From Candidatus Zipacnadia bacterium (GTDB lineage Bacteria; Armatimonadota; Zipacnadia; Zipacnadales; UBA5352), in assembly GCA_029821265.1 (NCBI GenBank), contig JALGTR010000002.1:1-43551 (forward strand): a stretch of 43,551 nt of DNA, written 5' to 3'. Numbering within the stretch: the stretch's first letter is position 1; each line of letters opens with the position of its first letter. Under the pieces are notes generated by a model, which saw only the letters and a list, made by a program, of their open reading frames with translations, had not been told where the DNA came from and searched no databases. Position numbers and translations under genes: made by a program. Shown here one piece after another: positions 22,894 through 31,267 of this stretch.

Positions 22894-23916
22894 ATGGCGA
22901 CGTACTGGAAAATTGAATGCGACCCGAGCGCGATCATCGGCGCTGCGCTGACTGACCAGGCAGTGGTCCTGCCCGCGGCTCCCGCTGGGCTCATTACAGA
23001 TTGCGGCGGGACGCTTAAAGACAACGTGGCCATTTCTGATACCCCGGGCGGCAGCCCGTTCAAGTATGGCGTCGAGGATAACAGCATCATCCACGTCAAC
23101 GCGGACATCGCTGACGCGTCACAGTACTTCTGGGCGCGGGCGGAAGCGAATGCCGAGGACAAATCCGGCGTGCCTAGCAGCGACACCGAGTGCTACTGGC
23201 CTCTCGGTGAGTCGAGTAGCCCCGCGGTCAACTGGGCGAACGCGGGCACGCTTGATGGCGTGGGTGTGGGTTCACCGACGTGGGGCGCGGCTGGCCAGAT
23301 TGGTGACGCGGTGGCGTTCAATGGCAGCACGCAGTACTTGGTCCATGGAAACTACCAATTCCCCGCGGCTGTAACCATAGGCTTCTGGGCCAACTGGAAC
23401 TTATCTACCGAGCAGATTGGATTTCCCATTGCAACTGGGGCTTCGAATGCAGCGAACACCTATGGGGTATTCATCTACAAGGTCGACGCAACACACGTTC
23501 GGATCGACCTCTACTTTTTCGCAAATAGCAGCCATTGGCGAGATTGGACGTGGCTCTATACTGATGCTGCGGTGCCGGACAATACTTGGTACAGAATTCT
23601 CATTTCGCAGGCCAGCGCGCTTGCTACTCCAGACCTCTATCTGAATGGAGTTCTCCAGGGAGCGCCATCTCTAGGGTCTGCTGGGACTCCGACCCGCAGC
23701 ACCCAGGCGTTAGCAATTGGGCGACGCGGCGCATACGATCTCCAGAACTTTTCCGGCACTATTGACGCGGCGTTTATCTGCGCACGGGTGCTGTCGAGCG
23801 ACGAGGCGACCTTCGACCACGCCTGCGGCACGGGCAGCATTTTCGGAGCGTGGCAAGAGGTGCCAGACACGGTCGTGATCCCGCCGCTGTTCAACCGACT
23901 CGCGATTGGAGCCTAA
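22894..23916 (+). CDS. LamG/concanavalin-like lectin domain structural protein
   Basis: A 340-residue protein. Residues ~1-90 are a small domain; ~97-300 are a LamG-like jelly roll: CYWPLGESSSP, GAAGQIGDAVAFNGSTQYL, VTIGFWANW, WYRILISQ, DLYLNGVLQG and GTIDAAFICARVLS are the usual strands. Such domains bind glycans or are added as knobs on virion surfaces. It follows capsid and tRNA and precedes the neck genes, so it may be a head or neck fibre. The DNA of the LamG part (about 23340-23760) is clearly less GC-rich than its neighbours, suggesting exchange as a module. Confidence 0.75.
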   Translation: MATYWKIECDPSAIIGAALTDQAVVLPAAPAGLITDCGGTLKDNVAISDTPGGSPFKYGVEDNSIIHVNADIADASQYFWARAEANAEDKSGVPSSDTECYWPLGESSSPAVNWANAGTLDGVGVGSPTWGAAGQIGDAVAFNGSTQYLVHGNYQFPAAVTIGFWANWNLSTEQIGFPIATGASNAANTYGVFIYKVDATHVRIDLYFFANSSHWRDWTWLYTDAAVPDNTWYRILISQASALATPDLYLNGVLQGAPSLGSAGTPTRSTQALAIGRRGAYDLQNFSGTIDAAFICARVLSSDEATFDHACGTGSIFGAWQEVPDTVVIPPLFNRLAIGA

Positions 23917-23919
23917 CCC

Positions 23920-25272
23920 ATGCCAACCAAAGGCCAGAGCTTCACCGCGCACGTGCTCATCTGGAATACAGCGGACAACGAGCCACGCGCCAACGACGCG
24001 GCCAATCTCACGCTCAAGCTGGTGCGTGACGGGCAGGCCGCGGTGGGCGCGGGCAACTCCCCCGCAGACGTGGACAACGGCATCGTCTCGCTCGTGGTGA
24101 CCGCGGGCGAGGCCGGCAGTTACAACCTCATCACGGTCGAGGGGGTGAGCAGCACCGGCGACACGGTGGTCATCCCGATTAGCTACGCGATGGTGGACGC
24201 GCCCGCGCTCGCCGCGCATTGGACCGAGGCGCGGGCGGGCTACCAAGACAATCTCAACATCGGCGAGAACGTCGCGGGCACGTCGGAAGTGACCGCGATC
24301 CAGAACAACACCCGATGCGTGCGCGTGGTGCCAGCCATCCTCGAACGCCCCGACACTGGCAGCACCGTGTTCATGCTGCACCTCTACCTCTACGACACCG
24401 AGGGCAAGATGGAGGCCCCCGACGCCGCGCCGACCATCCACGCCTACGGCCCGGCGGACGCGAGCCGCGACAGCAACCTCGACTCCACGACCATGACGCT
24501 GGTCGGGACGGGTCACTACAAGAGCACCTATACCGCGGCGAGCGACCATGCCATCGAGCAGGTGCGCTTCGAGTTCAGCGTGGTCGAGGGCGGCGAGACG
24601 CTCAAGTTCGGCAACACCGCGCAGGTCGTCGATACGACCGCTGTGGACTTCACCGCGGCGGACCGCACGAAGCTCGAAGCGATCAACGGTAAGCTCCCCT
24701 CGGGCACCATCAGCGACTTCGACGAGACGACCGACAGCGTGACGATCACCACTGCCGCACAGACGAGCCTCGTCGCTGCCATCTGGGCATACACCGGCGC
24801 GCCGGCAGTGACGCTGCTCAGCAACCTCGCCACCTACTTCTGGGAGACGTTCACCAACCGCACGCTCACCCGCGCCGCGGCCGCGGACGAGATCGCCGCC
24901 GCCGGCACGACAGTCACCCATGCGGTCGCAAACAGCCCATACTCGCAGACCGCCAAGCTCATCACCGTCGACCAACACTCGGCGTCGACCGTGACGTTCA
25001 CGATCTACCTCGATGGCTCGGTGCGCGACGTGTCGAGCTACACGTTCGCACTCACCGCCTACGGCGACAAGAACACGCTGCTCTTCTCTAAGAGCCACAG
25101 CGACTTCGTCGTTACAGGCGCGGCGAGCGGTGTGATCCGCGTGCCGTGGTCTGCCGCCGACCTCGCCACCGCCTGCCGTGCGGGACGCGTCGAGCTGAAG
25201 ATGAGCAAGACCGGCGAGAGCGAGCGCCCGCTCAAGCGCCGCCTCACGATCAAATCCTCTGACCAGAGCTAA
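23920..25272 (+). CDS. Multi-domain beta structural protein, 450 aa
   Basis: ATG follows the LamG stop by 3 bases. The chain looks like three beta domains: residues 1-90 (GQSFTAHVLIWNTAD, YNLITVEGVSS), 120-230 (Ig-like, HLYLYDTEGKMEA, GHYKSTYTAASDHA) and ~330-450 (FTIYLDGSVRDVSSYTFALTAYG), with a linker DFTAADRTKLEAINGKL that recurs in many phage tail or fibre proteins. The last domain resembles BppU-type N-terminal domains. Probably a surface fibre or baseplate-like accessory. Exact place on the virion unknown. Confidence 0.65.
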   Translation: MPTKGQSFTAHVLIWNTADNEPRANDAANLTLKLVRDGQAAVGAGNSPADVDNGIVSLVVTAGEAGSYNLITVEGVSSTGDTVVIPISYAMVDAPALAAHWTEARAGYQDNLNIGENVAGTSEVTAIQNNTRCVRVVPAILERPDTGSTVFMLHLYLYDTEGKMEAPDAAPTIHAYGPADASRDSNLDSTTMTLVGTGHYKSTYTAASDHAIEQVRFEFSVVEGGETLKFGNTAQVVDTTAVDFTAADRTKLEAINGKLPSGTISDFDETTDSVTITTAAQTSLVAAIWAYTGAPAVTLLSNLATYFWETFTNRTLTRAAAADEIAAAGTTVTHAVANSPYSQTAKLITVDQHSASTVTFTIYLDGSVRDVSSYTFALTAYGDKNTLLFSKSHSDFVVTGAASGVIRVPWSAADLATACRAGRVELKMSKTGESERPLKRRLTIKSSDQS

Positions 25273-25276
25273 CACC

Positions 25277-25759
25277 ATGGCCATCATCGACAGAGACATC
25301 CTCTATCAGGTCGCCGCGGCCAAGCGCGTCCGCCTCCACGTCGACGACGACAACGATGGCATCGTGTCCGACGAGGAGGAGGAGAACATCACGCAAGCGA
25401 TGAGCGCGGCAGAGTCCGACGTGATGGGCAAGATCGGCGGCGAGTTCGCTCAGGCCACGATCGAGGCCAACGACTTCGTCACCGAGATCACCGCGCTCCG
25501 TGCGATTTTCTATCTCAACCAGCGCCGGCCTCCGTTGCAGAAGGGCGTCTTCGAGCTGTTCGAGTGGACCGGCCGCATGCTCGACGAGCTGCGCACGGGC
25601 AAGCGCGACCTCTGGGACGGCTCGGCCGTGGCGCCGAGGATCGAGGCGTTCGTTCAAAGCACAACCGCCGACCAGCAACCGATCTTCAGCCAGACCGAAT
25701 ACGACACAGACGGCGAAGAGATGGAGCCTGACGTTAAAGGCACACTGGACGAATACTGA
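25277..25759 (+). CDS. Head-tail adaptor, DUF1320/Mu gp36-like
   Basis: A 160-residue helical protein. It shows the DUF1320 signature in which an acidic loop (D23-E34: DDDNDGIVSDEE, like an EF-hand) is followed by the helix with AMSAAESDVMGKIG and then ALRAIFYLNQRR. Family members sit between head and tail genes and join the portal ring to the tail. It overlaps the next gene at one base pair of codons (TGATG). Confidence 0.85.
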   Translation: MAIIDRDILYQVAAAKRVRLHVDDDNDGIVSDEEEENITQAMSAAESDVMGKIGGEFAQATIEANDFVTEITALRAIFYLNQRRPPLQKGVFELFEWTGRMLDELRTGKRDLWDGSAVAPRIEAFVQSTTADQQPIFSQTEYDTDGEEMEPDVKGTLDEY

Positions 25760-26289
25760 TGAAGAGCAAATTCGAGATAGCGTTCGACGCGATCACGGCC
25801 GCGTTCCAAGCGGACGAGAACCTCGCGGCCGCCATCGACGAGATGCAGGGCCGCTGGATCTTCTACGAGAACGTCGACGATGACTACCCGATGGGCTCGG
25901 ACGATGCCCAGGGCATCAACGCCGCGGACCTGCCGTGCGTCATCCTGCGCATGACCGACTGCGACTGGGACTGGCCGTTCAACGTGCCCATGGTCTTCCC
26001 GCTCACCACGCTCGTGGACATCCGCGTCGGCGAGCAGGATCAGCGCAAGGCCGTGCGGCTCTTCGCCCACGTGCTCCAGGTGATCTGCGACCAGGCCGAC
26101 ACGAACTGGTCGCTCAACGGCGACGACGACAACCCCGCCTGCGACAAGACCGAAGTCAAGGGCATGTCGATGAAAAACTTGGCGAACGAAGAAGAGGCCG
26201 GCGGCACGTGCTGGCAGATCACCTTCAACCTCACCCTGCATCTGCGTATCAATCCCAATTCGACAGGCCTCTTCGAGGCCACCTCTTAA
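25759..26289 (+). CDS. Neck/tail terminator protein, Mu gp37-like
   Basis: A 176-residue alpha/beta protein. N-terminal helix FEIAFDAITAAFQADENL, a strand region LPCVILRMTD, the central TTLVDIRVGEQDQRKAVRLF and the C-terminal strand WQITFNLTLHLRI fit the tail-terminator or tail-completion proteins (gpU-like fold) that cap the tail tube. Its place between adaptor and tail tube agrees. The assignment rests on position and general fold. Confidence 0.7.
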   Translation: MKSKFEIAFDAITAAFQADENLAAAIDEMQGRWIFYENVDDDYPMGSDDAQGINAADLPCVILRMTDCDWDWPFNVPMVFPLTTLVDIRVGEQDQRKAVRLFAHVLQVICDQADTNWSLNGDDDNPACDKTEVKGMSMKNLANEEEAGGTCWQITFNLTLHLRINPNSTGLFEATS

Positions 26290-26304
26290 CGAGGAGGAGC
26301 GACC

Positions 26305-27207
26305 ATGTCTCAGGCTTACGTCAGAATTTGCAAGGAAGACTCTTGGGGCGACGGCGTGCCGGGGGCGCCGACCTGGAAGTACTTCCCGATCGAGTCGGAC
26401 GCGTACAACCTCCGGCTCAAAGTCCCCACATGGAAGCCGGAACTCAACGTCGGCTACACCGGCCGCAAGTTCCAGATCCCCAACAAGCACGACCTCAGCG
26501 GCGGTCGGCTGCAACTGCGCCCACAGCCGGCGAACATCGAGTTCCTCCTGTGGATGGGCTGGCAGCGCGATGCCAACGACGAACTGAATAGCTATGTGAT
26601 CGAGTATGAGGATAGCCAGCGCGTTCTCCGGCACAGTGGCGTGCGCGTGGCGACCATGACGTTCTCGTCCGAGCCCGAGACCGGCCCGCAGTTCGAGTTC
26701 GACATCACCGCCAAGGCCCAGGCCACGGGCACGACGTTCAAGTCCACGGCCAAGGCCGGCATCAGCGGCGTGACGTTCTTCAAGCACCAAGATTGTGCGT
26801 TCACGCTCCAAGCCGCGGGCGGCTCGGCAACGTCGATCACCACGTTGACCAACTTCAGCCTGTCGCTCGACAACAATCTCAACGCCGGCCCGCACCTCGG
26901 GTCGTCGCATTACATCGCGTGGCTCAAGGCCGGGCTGCGCTCCGTCTCGTTCGACGCGACCTTCCTCCACGAGGCCACCACGTGGATCGATGCGATGGAG
27001 GCCGAGACGAAGATCCTCGCGTCGTTCATCGGGCAACACCCCGCGGGCGGCACGGACGCGCGGTTCACCATCCACTGCGCGGATGGCAACCTCGAATCGG
27101 CGGAGACGCCGGACAACGTGAACGAGCCGACCCAAGCGAGCTACCACTTCGAGGGCGAACTGGACTCCGCCAACAACGACATCCTGGTCACCGTCGGCGA
27201 CGTCTGA
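26305..27207 (+). CDS. Tail tube protein
   Basis: A 300-residue protein after GAGGAG. Strand-rich text (YVRICKEDSWGDGVPGAP at the start, PEPETG-like turns, TNFSLSLDNNLNAGPHLGS, YHFEGELDSANNDILVTVG at the end) matches phage tail tube proteins that open with a G-x-P-G-x-P segment and close with a fSLSLDNN strand. There is no sheath gene beside it, which points to a non-contractile tail. A hairpin follows. Confidence 0.8.
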   Translation: MSQAYVRICKEDSWGDGVPGAPTWKYFPIESDAYNLRLKVPTWKPELNVGYTGRKFQIPNKHDLSGGRLQLRPQPANIEFLLWMGWQRDANDELNSYVIEYEDSQRVLRHSGVRVATMTFSSEPETGPQFEFDITAKAQATGTTFKSTAKAGISGVTFFKHQDCAFTLQAAGGSATSITTLTNFSLSLDNNLNAGPHLGSSHYIAWLKAGLRSVSFDATFLHEATTWIDAMEAETKILASFIGQHPAGGTDARFTIHCADGNLESAETPDNVNEPTQASYHFEGELDSANNDILVTVGDV

Positions 27208-27220
27208 TCGCACGTTGCTC

Positions 27221-27250
27221 TGGGGCGAGCCGCGCACGCGGTTCGCCCCA
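27221..27250 (+). terminator. 14-bp hairpin after the tail tube gene
   Basis: TGGGGCGAGCCGCG and CGCGGTTCGCCCCA pair over 14 positions (one G-T) around CA. No T-tract follows. It divides the structural operon from the inserted glycan block and may end or stabilise the tube transcript. Confidence 0.6.
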
Positions 27251-27329
27251 ACCCTCGCATCGCAGCGGCCGTGTGCGCTGTGAACGGTCTTGGACGGCTT
27301 GCCGCTATAACGACACCGAAGGAGGAGAC

Positions 27330-28307
27330 ATGAAGTTTGCGGATCTACTCAAGCGGAAGCGGCCATCTATTCTGATCGAGCGCCACCTCGGTGGGCTCGG
27401 CGATGTCGTGTGCATGCGCGAGGCCGTGGCGTCGCTCAAGGAGGCTCACGCCGATCACGACCTGATCATGCACGTGCAGCGGTGGTATTTCGATTTGTTC
27501 ACCGATCTCGCGGACGCGCTGGTGCCATACGAGGACGCGGGCCTGCCGATCATGTGGCCGATGTCGATGGCGCTCGGCGCGGGGCATCCCCCGATCATCG
27601 CGCACCAGTGCTTCTGCCCGTGCGGCGTCCACGAGAACGAGACCGACTTCCGGCCGACGCGCAATCGGATCGAAAACTTCGCGGACCAGCTCGGAGTCGA
27701 GCCGCGCAAGCCCGACCTCTGGCCGCTGCTCAAGGACTGGGGCAAGCGCCTGGCCAAGGGCCGCCGCAAGCGCGCAGTGATCGGCTTGCAGATCAAGTCG
27801 ATGAACCCGAGCAAGGACTGGCCACTGAGGCGCTGGCAGTCGCTGGCCAAGCTCTTCGGCGAGATCGCCAATCTCGGCCGCGTGCGAGTGTTCTCGCATC
27901 AGCGCGAGACGTGGAAGATGCCCAACGCCGAGCACGTCTGCGCCAAGACATGCCGCGAGCTGATCGAGTCCACGGCCGAGTGCGACCTGATGATCGCCCC
28001 CGACTCGGGGCTGATGCACGTCGCGGCCGCGCTCGACATCCCGACCGTCGCCATGTTCGGCCCGACCGACGGCGCGCTCACATGCAAGTATTACCCGAGC
28101 GTGCGCGTGATCGAGCATCGGGATCCCGAGCGCACGTGCCGCCAGCCCTGCTACTACAACGTCGACAACAACCGCTACCACTGCTACGCGGACGCCAGCG
28201 ACGAGGACACGCCGCGCATCGGCGACTGCATGGTCGGGATCACGGTCGTCGAGGTCTACCACGCGGCGCTCGATCTGCTCCACGAGAGCGGGAGGCTGGC
28301 AGCATGA
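27330..28307 (+). CDS. GT9-family (heptosyltransferase-like) glycosyltransferase
   Basis: A 325-residue GT-B enzyme. Signatures: LIERHLGGLGDVV (donor-loop start), MNPSKDWPLRRWQSLAKL (the K-x-W-P-x-x-x-W motif), DLMIAPDSGLMHVAAAL and PTVAMFGPTDG. GT9 members add heptose or related sugars to LPS-type acceptors. ATG 27330 follows AGGAGGAG strongly. It opens a block of sugar and methyl transfer genes between the tail tube and tape measure. Acceptor unknown: cell glycan or phage protein. Confidence 0.88.
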   Translation: MKFADLLKRKRPSILIERHLGGLGDVVCMREAVASLKEAHADHDLIMHVQRWYFDLFTDLADALVPYEDAGLPIMWPMSMALGAGHPPIIAHQCFCPCGVHENETDFRPTRNRIENFADQLGVEPRKPDLWPLLKDWGKRLAKGRRKRAVIGLQIKSMNPSKDWPLRRWQSLAKLFGEIANLGRVRVFSHQRETWKMPNAEHVCAKTCRELIESTAECDLMIAPDSGLMHVAAALDIPTVAMFGPTDGALTCKYYPSVRVIEHRDPERTCRQPCYYNVDNNRYHCYADASDEDTPRIGDCMVGITVVEVYHAALDLLHESGRLAA

Positions 28308-28915
28308 ACCCCGCCATCGACTACAAGGGCGTCTACGATGAGGTCTTCGGTCGCAGTCGCGAGAGCGGCCGCTGCCTCGGCTTCTCGACCTACATGAACG
28401 GCAAGATCACGTTCGGCATCGCCGGCAAGACCGTGCTCGACGTGGGGTGTGGCAAGGGCGACCTCATGGTCATGCTGCGCGAGCGCATGGCCGACGTGCA
28501 GGGCGTGGACGTGGGCCGCTACGTGCTCGACGAGACGCTTCCCGTCGAGGTCGTGCCCACCGCGGCCAAGCTGCCCCACGAGCGCGACTCGTTCGACCTC
28601 GTGACGTGCAGCCACATGCTCGAGCACGTGGTCATCACCGAGCTGCCGAGCGTGATCGGCGAGCTGTTCATCGTGGCCAAGAGCTACGTAATCATCAGCG
28701 TGGGCCTGCCCGACTGCCCCGAGCACATGAGCGTGCTGCCGTGGTCGGAGTGGGTGGTGATGATCGATCGTAGCGCCCGCGCCCATGAGTTCGCCTGCAT
28801 CCGCGCCGAGCAGGACGGCCTCAGCGGCAACAACATCCTCATCTATCGAGCCATCGCCGAGTGCACCGAGAAGGAGTATCAGCCCCGTCGGATCAAAAGG
28901 AGGTATGGAGAATGA
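28304..28915 (+). CDS. SAM-dependent methyltransferase, class I
   Basis: A 203-residue Methyltransf_11-type protein: motif I VLDVGCGKGD, GVDVG acidic strand end, SFDLVTCSHMLEHV (motif II/post) and a late strand AKSYVIISVG. It overlaps the GT9 stop (ATGA), so the two are co-expressed. Such enzymes often methylate sugars or small metabolites. Substrate not readable. Confidence 0.85.
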   Translation: MNPAIDYKGVYDEVFGRSRESGRCLGFSTYMNGKITFGIAGKTVLDVGCGKGDLMVMLRERMADVQGVDVGRYVLDETLPVEVVPTAAKLPHERDSFDLVTCSHMLEHVVITELPSVIGELFIVAKSYVIISVGLPDCPEHMSVLPWSEWVVMIDRSARAHEFACIRAEQDGLSGNNILIYRAIAECTEKEYQPRRIKRRYGE

Positions 28916-29310
28916 ACATTGAGTCAATGGAACTGGGCTACCTGCCCCACGCGGATGACAGAGAGTATCTGTTTCGGCGCTACACGCTCGTGCGATCGGG
29001 CCAACTTGGCCAGGCGTGCGTGATCGTGTCCACGCTTGGCTCGCGCCTCCCGGTCGGCGCGAGGGCGATGGCAGAGATGTCGCCTGGAGTCACGCACCAA
29101 ACAACGGTTCATGCTGCCCTCCAGGACGACGATTGTTACTGGATGCCTGTTCTCGTCCCCCCGATCATCTTGCGTGGTCCGTCCAGCGTCGCCAGTCTCG
29201 GGAGTCACGACTGTGGGACCAACCATAGGGCGTGGCGAAACCACGAGGCTGCGGTCGCAGAGATGATGGCTCGAATGCGAGCCGGCGAGGACTGGGGGGA
29301 GGCGAGCTGA
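28912..29310 (+). CDS. Hypothetical protein, 132 aa
   Basis: ATG 28912 overlaps the methyltransferase stop, after AAAAGGAGG. The sequence shows a strand-like middle (QACVIVSTLGSRL, YWMPVLVPPIILRG) and no known motif. DNA of this gene is a little less GC-rich than around it. Function unknown; member of the inserted block. Confidence 0.6.
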   Translation: MNIESMELGYLPHADDREYLFRRYTLVRSGQLGQACVIVSTLGSRLPVGARAMAEMSPGVTHQTTVHAALQDDDCYWMPVLVPPIILRGPSSVASLGSHDCGTNHRAWRNHEAAVAEMMARMRAGEDWGEAS

Positions 29311-29311
29311 C

Positions 29312-30280
29312 ATGAAGACCGCAATCATCTGCCCGCATCAGCCCGGCCCGATCATGCTGTTTGAGAGGCACGCGCCGGTCCACTCGTGGCCGCAATGGGT
29401 CAACGTGCTGCCCGACTGCATCATCGGGTTCGGCTCAGAGATAACGTCCGAGACGCCCGTGCGGCTGTCCGACCGCGAGCTGTTCGTCGTGATCGGCGGG
29501 GCCCAGGCGTTGCACGTCATGCAACAACTGCGGACGCTCTTCCCCGGCGTGCCGGTCGTCGCGCTCCAGGACGGCAACACCGCGTGGGGCTCGCCCTACA
29601 TGGGCGCCCTCTCGTGGCACGACCAATACCCCAAGCTGGTCGAGTTCTACCAGACCGCGGACGCGATCTTCAGCGCCACGGGCAACGCTATGGAGTTCTA
29701 TGGACTACTCAATCCGCGCGTGTCTTACATCGGCCTGCCGTATCCCGAGGAGTATCTCGACTACGCGCTGCCCGACGACGAGCGCGAGGACGATCTGCTG
29801 CTGCTCGGGTGCAGGCATCCGATGGGCGCCGACCTCGTGATCGGCGTGCAGATTGCCAAGCGCCTCGGGATGCGGGTCATGCTGCCCGGCGATCCCGCGG
29901 GTCAGACCAAGGCCTTGTGCGACACGTTCGGCGTCGAGTCTGAGCGCGTCGAGCCGGGACTCGATCAGGTGAGCTGGCTCAAGCGCGTGGCCAAGTGCAA
30001 GGCCGCGCTCTACCTCGATGGCATGGGCAGCGTCGGGCGTTTCGTCCGCGACTGCGCGGCCCTGCGGATCCCGTGCCTCTACAACAGCAGGGCGGACGCA
30101 CCTCTGCCCCTCCGACAAATAAACCCAGATTACCATGTGGTGAGTGTGGAATATTTGCTGGGCGATGTTTTAGAGAACGAGTGGGGGTCCTTAGCGGATC
30201 GTCAGTTTGAGGTGTTGCAGCATTCCTTCACCGCCCCCTCCCGCGCCCGCTTCGAGGAGGCCTGCTCATGCCTCTCGTAG
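29312..30280 (+). CDS. GT-B-like glycosyltransferase, probable
   Basis: A 322-residue protein of GT-B outline: N-terminal Rossmann-type part (TAIICPHQPGP, VVALQDGN, ADAIFSATGNAMEFY) and C-terminal donor part (EDDLLLLGCRHPMGADL, AKCKAALYLDGMGSVGRFVRDCAALRIPCLYN). The last pattern (a-x-l-D-x-x-x-G-R-F-V-x-E/D-x-A-x-x-x-x-P) is the GT4-like donor helix. Overlaps the 76-aa gene by 13 bases. Family GT4 is likely but distant. Confidence 0.65.
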   Translation: MKTAIICPHQPGPIMLFERHAPVHSWPQWVNVLPDCIIGFGSEITSETPVRLSDRELFVVIGGAQALHVMQQLRTLFPGVPVVALQDGNTAWGSPYMGALSWHDQYPKLVEFYQTADAIFSATGNAMEFYGLLNPRVSYIGLPYPEEYLDYALPDDEREDDLLLLGCRHPMGADLVIGVQIAKRLGMRVMLPGDPAGQTKALCDTFGVESERVEPGLDQVSWLKRVAKCKAALYLDGMGSVGRFVRDCAALRIPCLYNSRADAPLPLRQINPDYHVVSVEYLLGDVLENEWGSLADRQFEVLQHSFTAPSRARFEEACSCLS

Positions 30281-30498
30281 CCCCACCACTCATGCCGCGC
30301 CCGCGCGTCGGCGCACGGGTCCGCGTCACGGCCCCGCTCGTCGGCGGCACGTTGCAGCCGGGCGAGGAGGGCACGGTCATGCAGACTGGCAGCCGCGGCG
30401 ACTTCGGCGACGGCACGTTCTACTTCATGGTTACGTTCCCCAACCACATGGGCTGGTTCAATTTCACCGAGCGCGACTCGGGATTGGAGATTGTATGA
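30268..30498 (+). CDS. Small SH3-like beta-barrel protein, 76 aa
   Basis: Begins inside the end of the preceding gene. RPRVGARVRVTAPLVGGTLQPGEEGTV is an SH3/KOW-like strand pattern of the kind in small phage proteins (V-x-V-x-x-x-x-x-G-x-x-G-x-V). It precedes the methyltransferase by ATGA. Role unknown. Confidence 0.55.
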   Translation: MPLVAPPLMPRPRVGARVRVTAPLVGGTLQPGEEGTVMQTGSRGDFGDGTFYFMVTFPNHMGWFNFTERDSGLEIV

Positions 30499-31196
30499 AT
30501 CCGTTCGCGGAGGCGACAAGCTATTTCGAATTGACCGAGGGCCGCGGCAAGGGCAGCGAGTTCTATGACTACTACAAGAACGAGCGCGGGCTTGATCTGT
30601 TCGCGTTCGGCACGTGGCAGGTGCAGTATGCCGACATGGTCATCAGCGCGTTCGGTCTCACTCCCGGCACGAAGCTGCTCGACATCGGCTGCGGCGGCGG
30701 CGCTAACACGAAGGCGTTCCTCTCCCGCAACATCGACGCCTGGGGCGTGGACATCAACCGCTGGGTGATCGAGAACTCACCCCACGCCAACGGCCGCCTG
30801 AGCGTGGCAGGCGCGGACGACCTCGCACTCTACGACGATGGCCTGTTCGACTTCCTCCATTCGCAGCAGGTCTTCGAGCACATCGCCGAGGAGCGCTGCG
30901 ATGCCATGTTCGCAGAGCTGCGTCGCGTGGCCAAGCCCAACGCGCTATTGTTCGCCGGCCTCGTGGTAGCGCCCGAGCCGAAGCGCGACGACACATGCGC
31001 GGCCGAGCCAGACATCGTGCGCGAGTTTGACCCCGACGACGACCCGACGCACATCAACGTCAAGCCCTGGTCGTGGTGGCATGAGTTGGCCACCAACCAC
31101 GGGTTCGTGCGGCAACGGGTTTACGAGACCGCGCTGCGATGCCACCCATGGTTCGACGGGCACGCGTTCGACTTCGCCGTCTGGCGCAGAACGTAA
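30495..31196 (+). CDS. SAM-dependent methyltransferase, class I (second)
   Basis: A 233-residue enzyme: motif I KLLDIGCGGGAN, GVDIN acidic strand, LFDFLHSQQVFEHI and ELRRVAKPNALLFAG. It ends 4 bases before the second double-hairpin repeat. It completes the 27.3-31.2 kb block. Resembles sugar- or lipid-linked methyltransferases of cell-surface clusters. Substrate unknown. Confidence 0.85.
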   Translation: MNPFAEATSYFELTEGRGKGSEFYDYYKNERGLDLFAFGTWQVQYADMVISAFGLTPGTKLLDIGCGGGANTKAFLSRNIDAWGVDINRWVIENSPHANGRLSVAGADDLALYDDGLFDFLHSQQVFEHIAEERCDAMFAELRRVAKPNALLFAGLVVAPEPKRDDTCAAEPDIVREFDPDDDPTHINVKPWSWWHELATNHGFVRQRVYETALRCHPWFDGHAFDFAVWRRT

Positions 31197-31200
31197 GACC

Positions 31201-31257
31201 ATGGAGCACAGTCGCCCCCGACTGTGTTTTCCCCAGCCGAGGGCGGCTGGGCTCCAT
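31201..31257 (+). repeat. Double-hairpin palindromic repeat, copy 2
   Basis: A 57-base copy in the same orientation as the element at 21646: outer TGGAGC/GCTCCA, hairpins CACAGTCG/CGACTGTG and CCCAGCCG/CGGCTGGG, with a shorter spacer (TTTTC). It lies in the gap before the tape measure gene; it ends 10 bases before its start codon. Confidence 0.85.
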
Positions 31258-31267
31258 CGAGGAAATC

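Noticed and set aside
31139..31267. Upstream extension of the tape measure gene
   Set aside because: The extra residues come from the previous gene's shadow and the palindromic repeat; ATG 31268 follows a fitting ribosome site.
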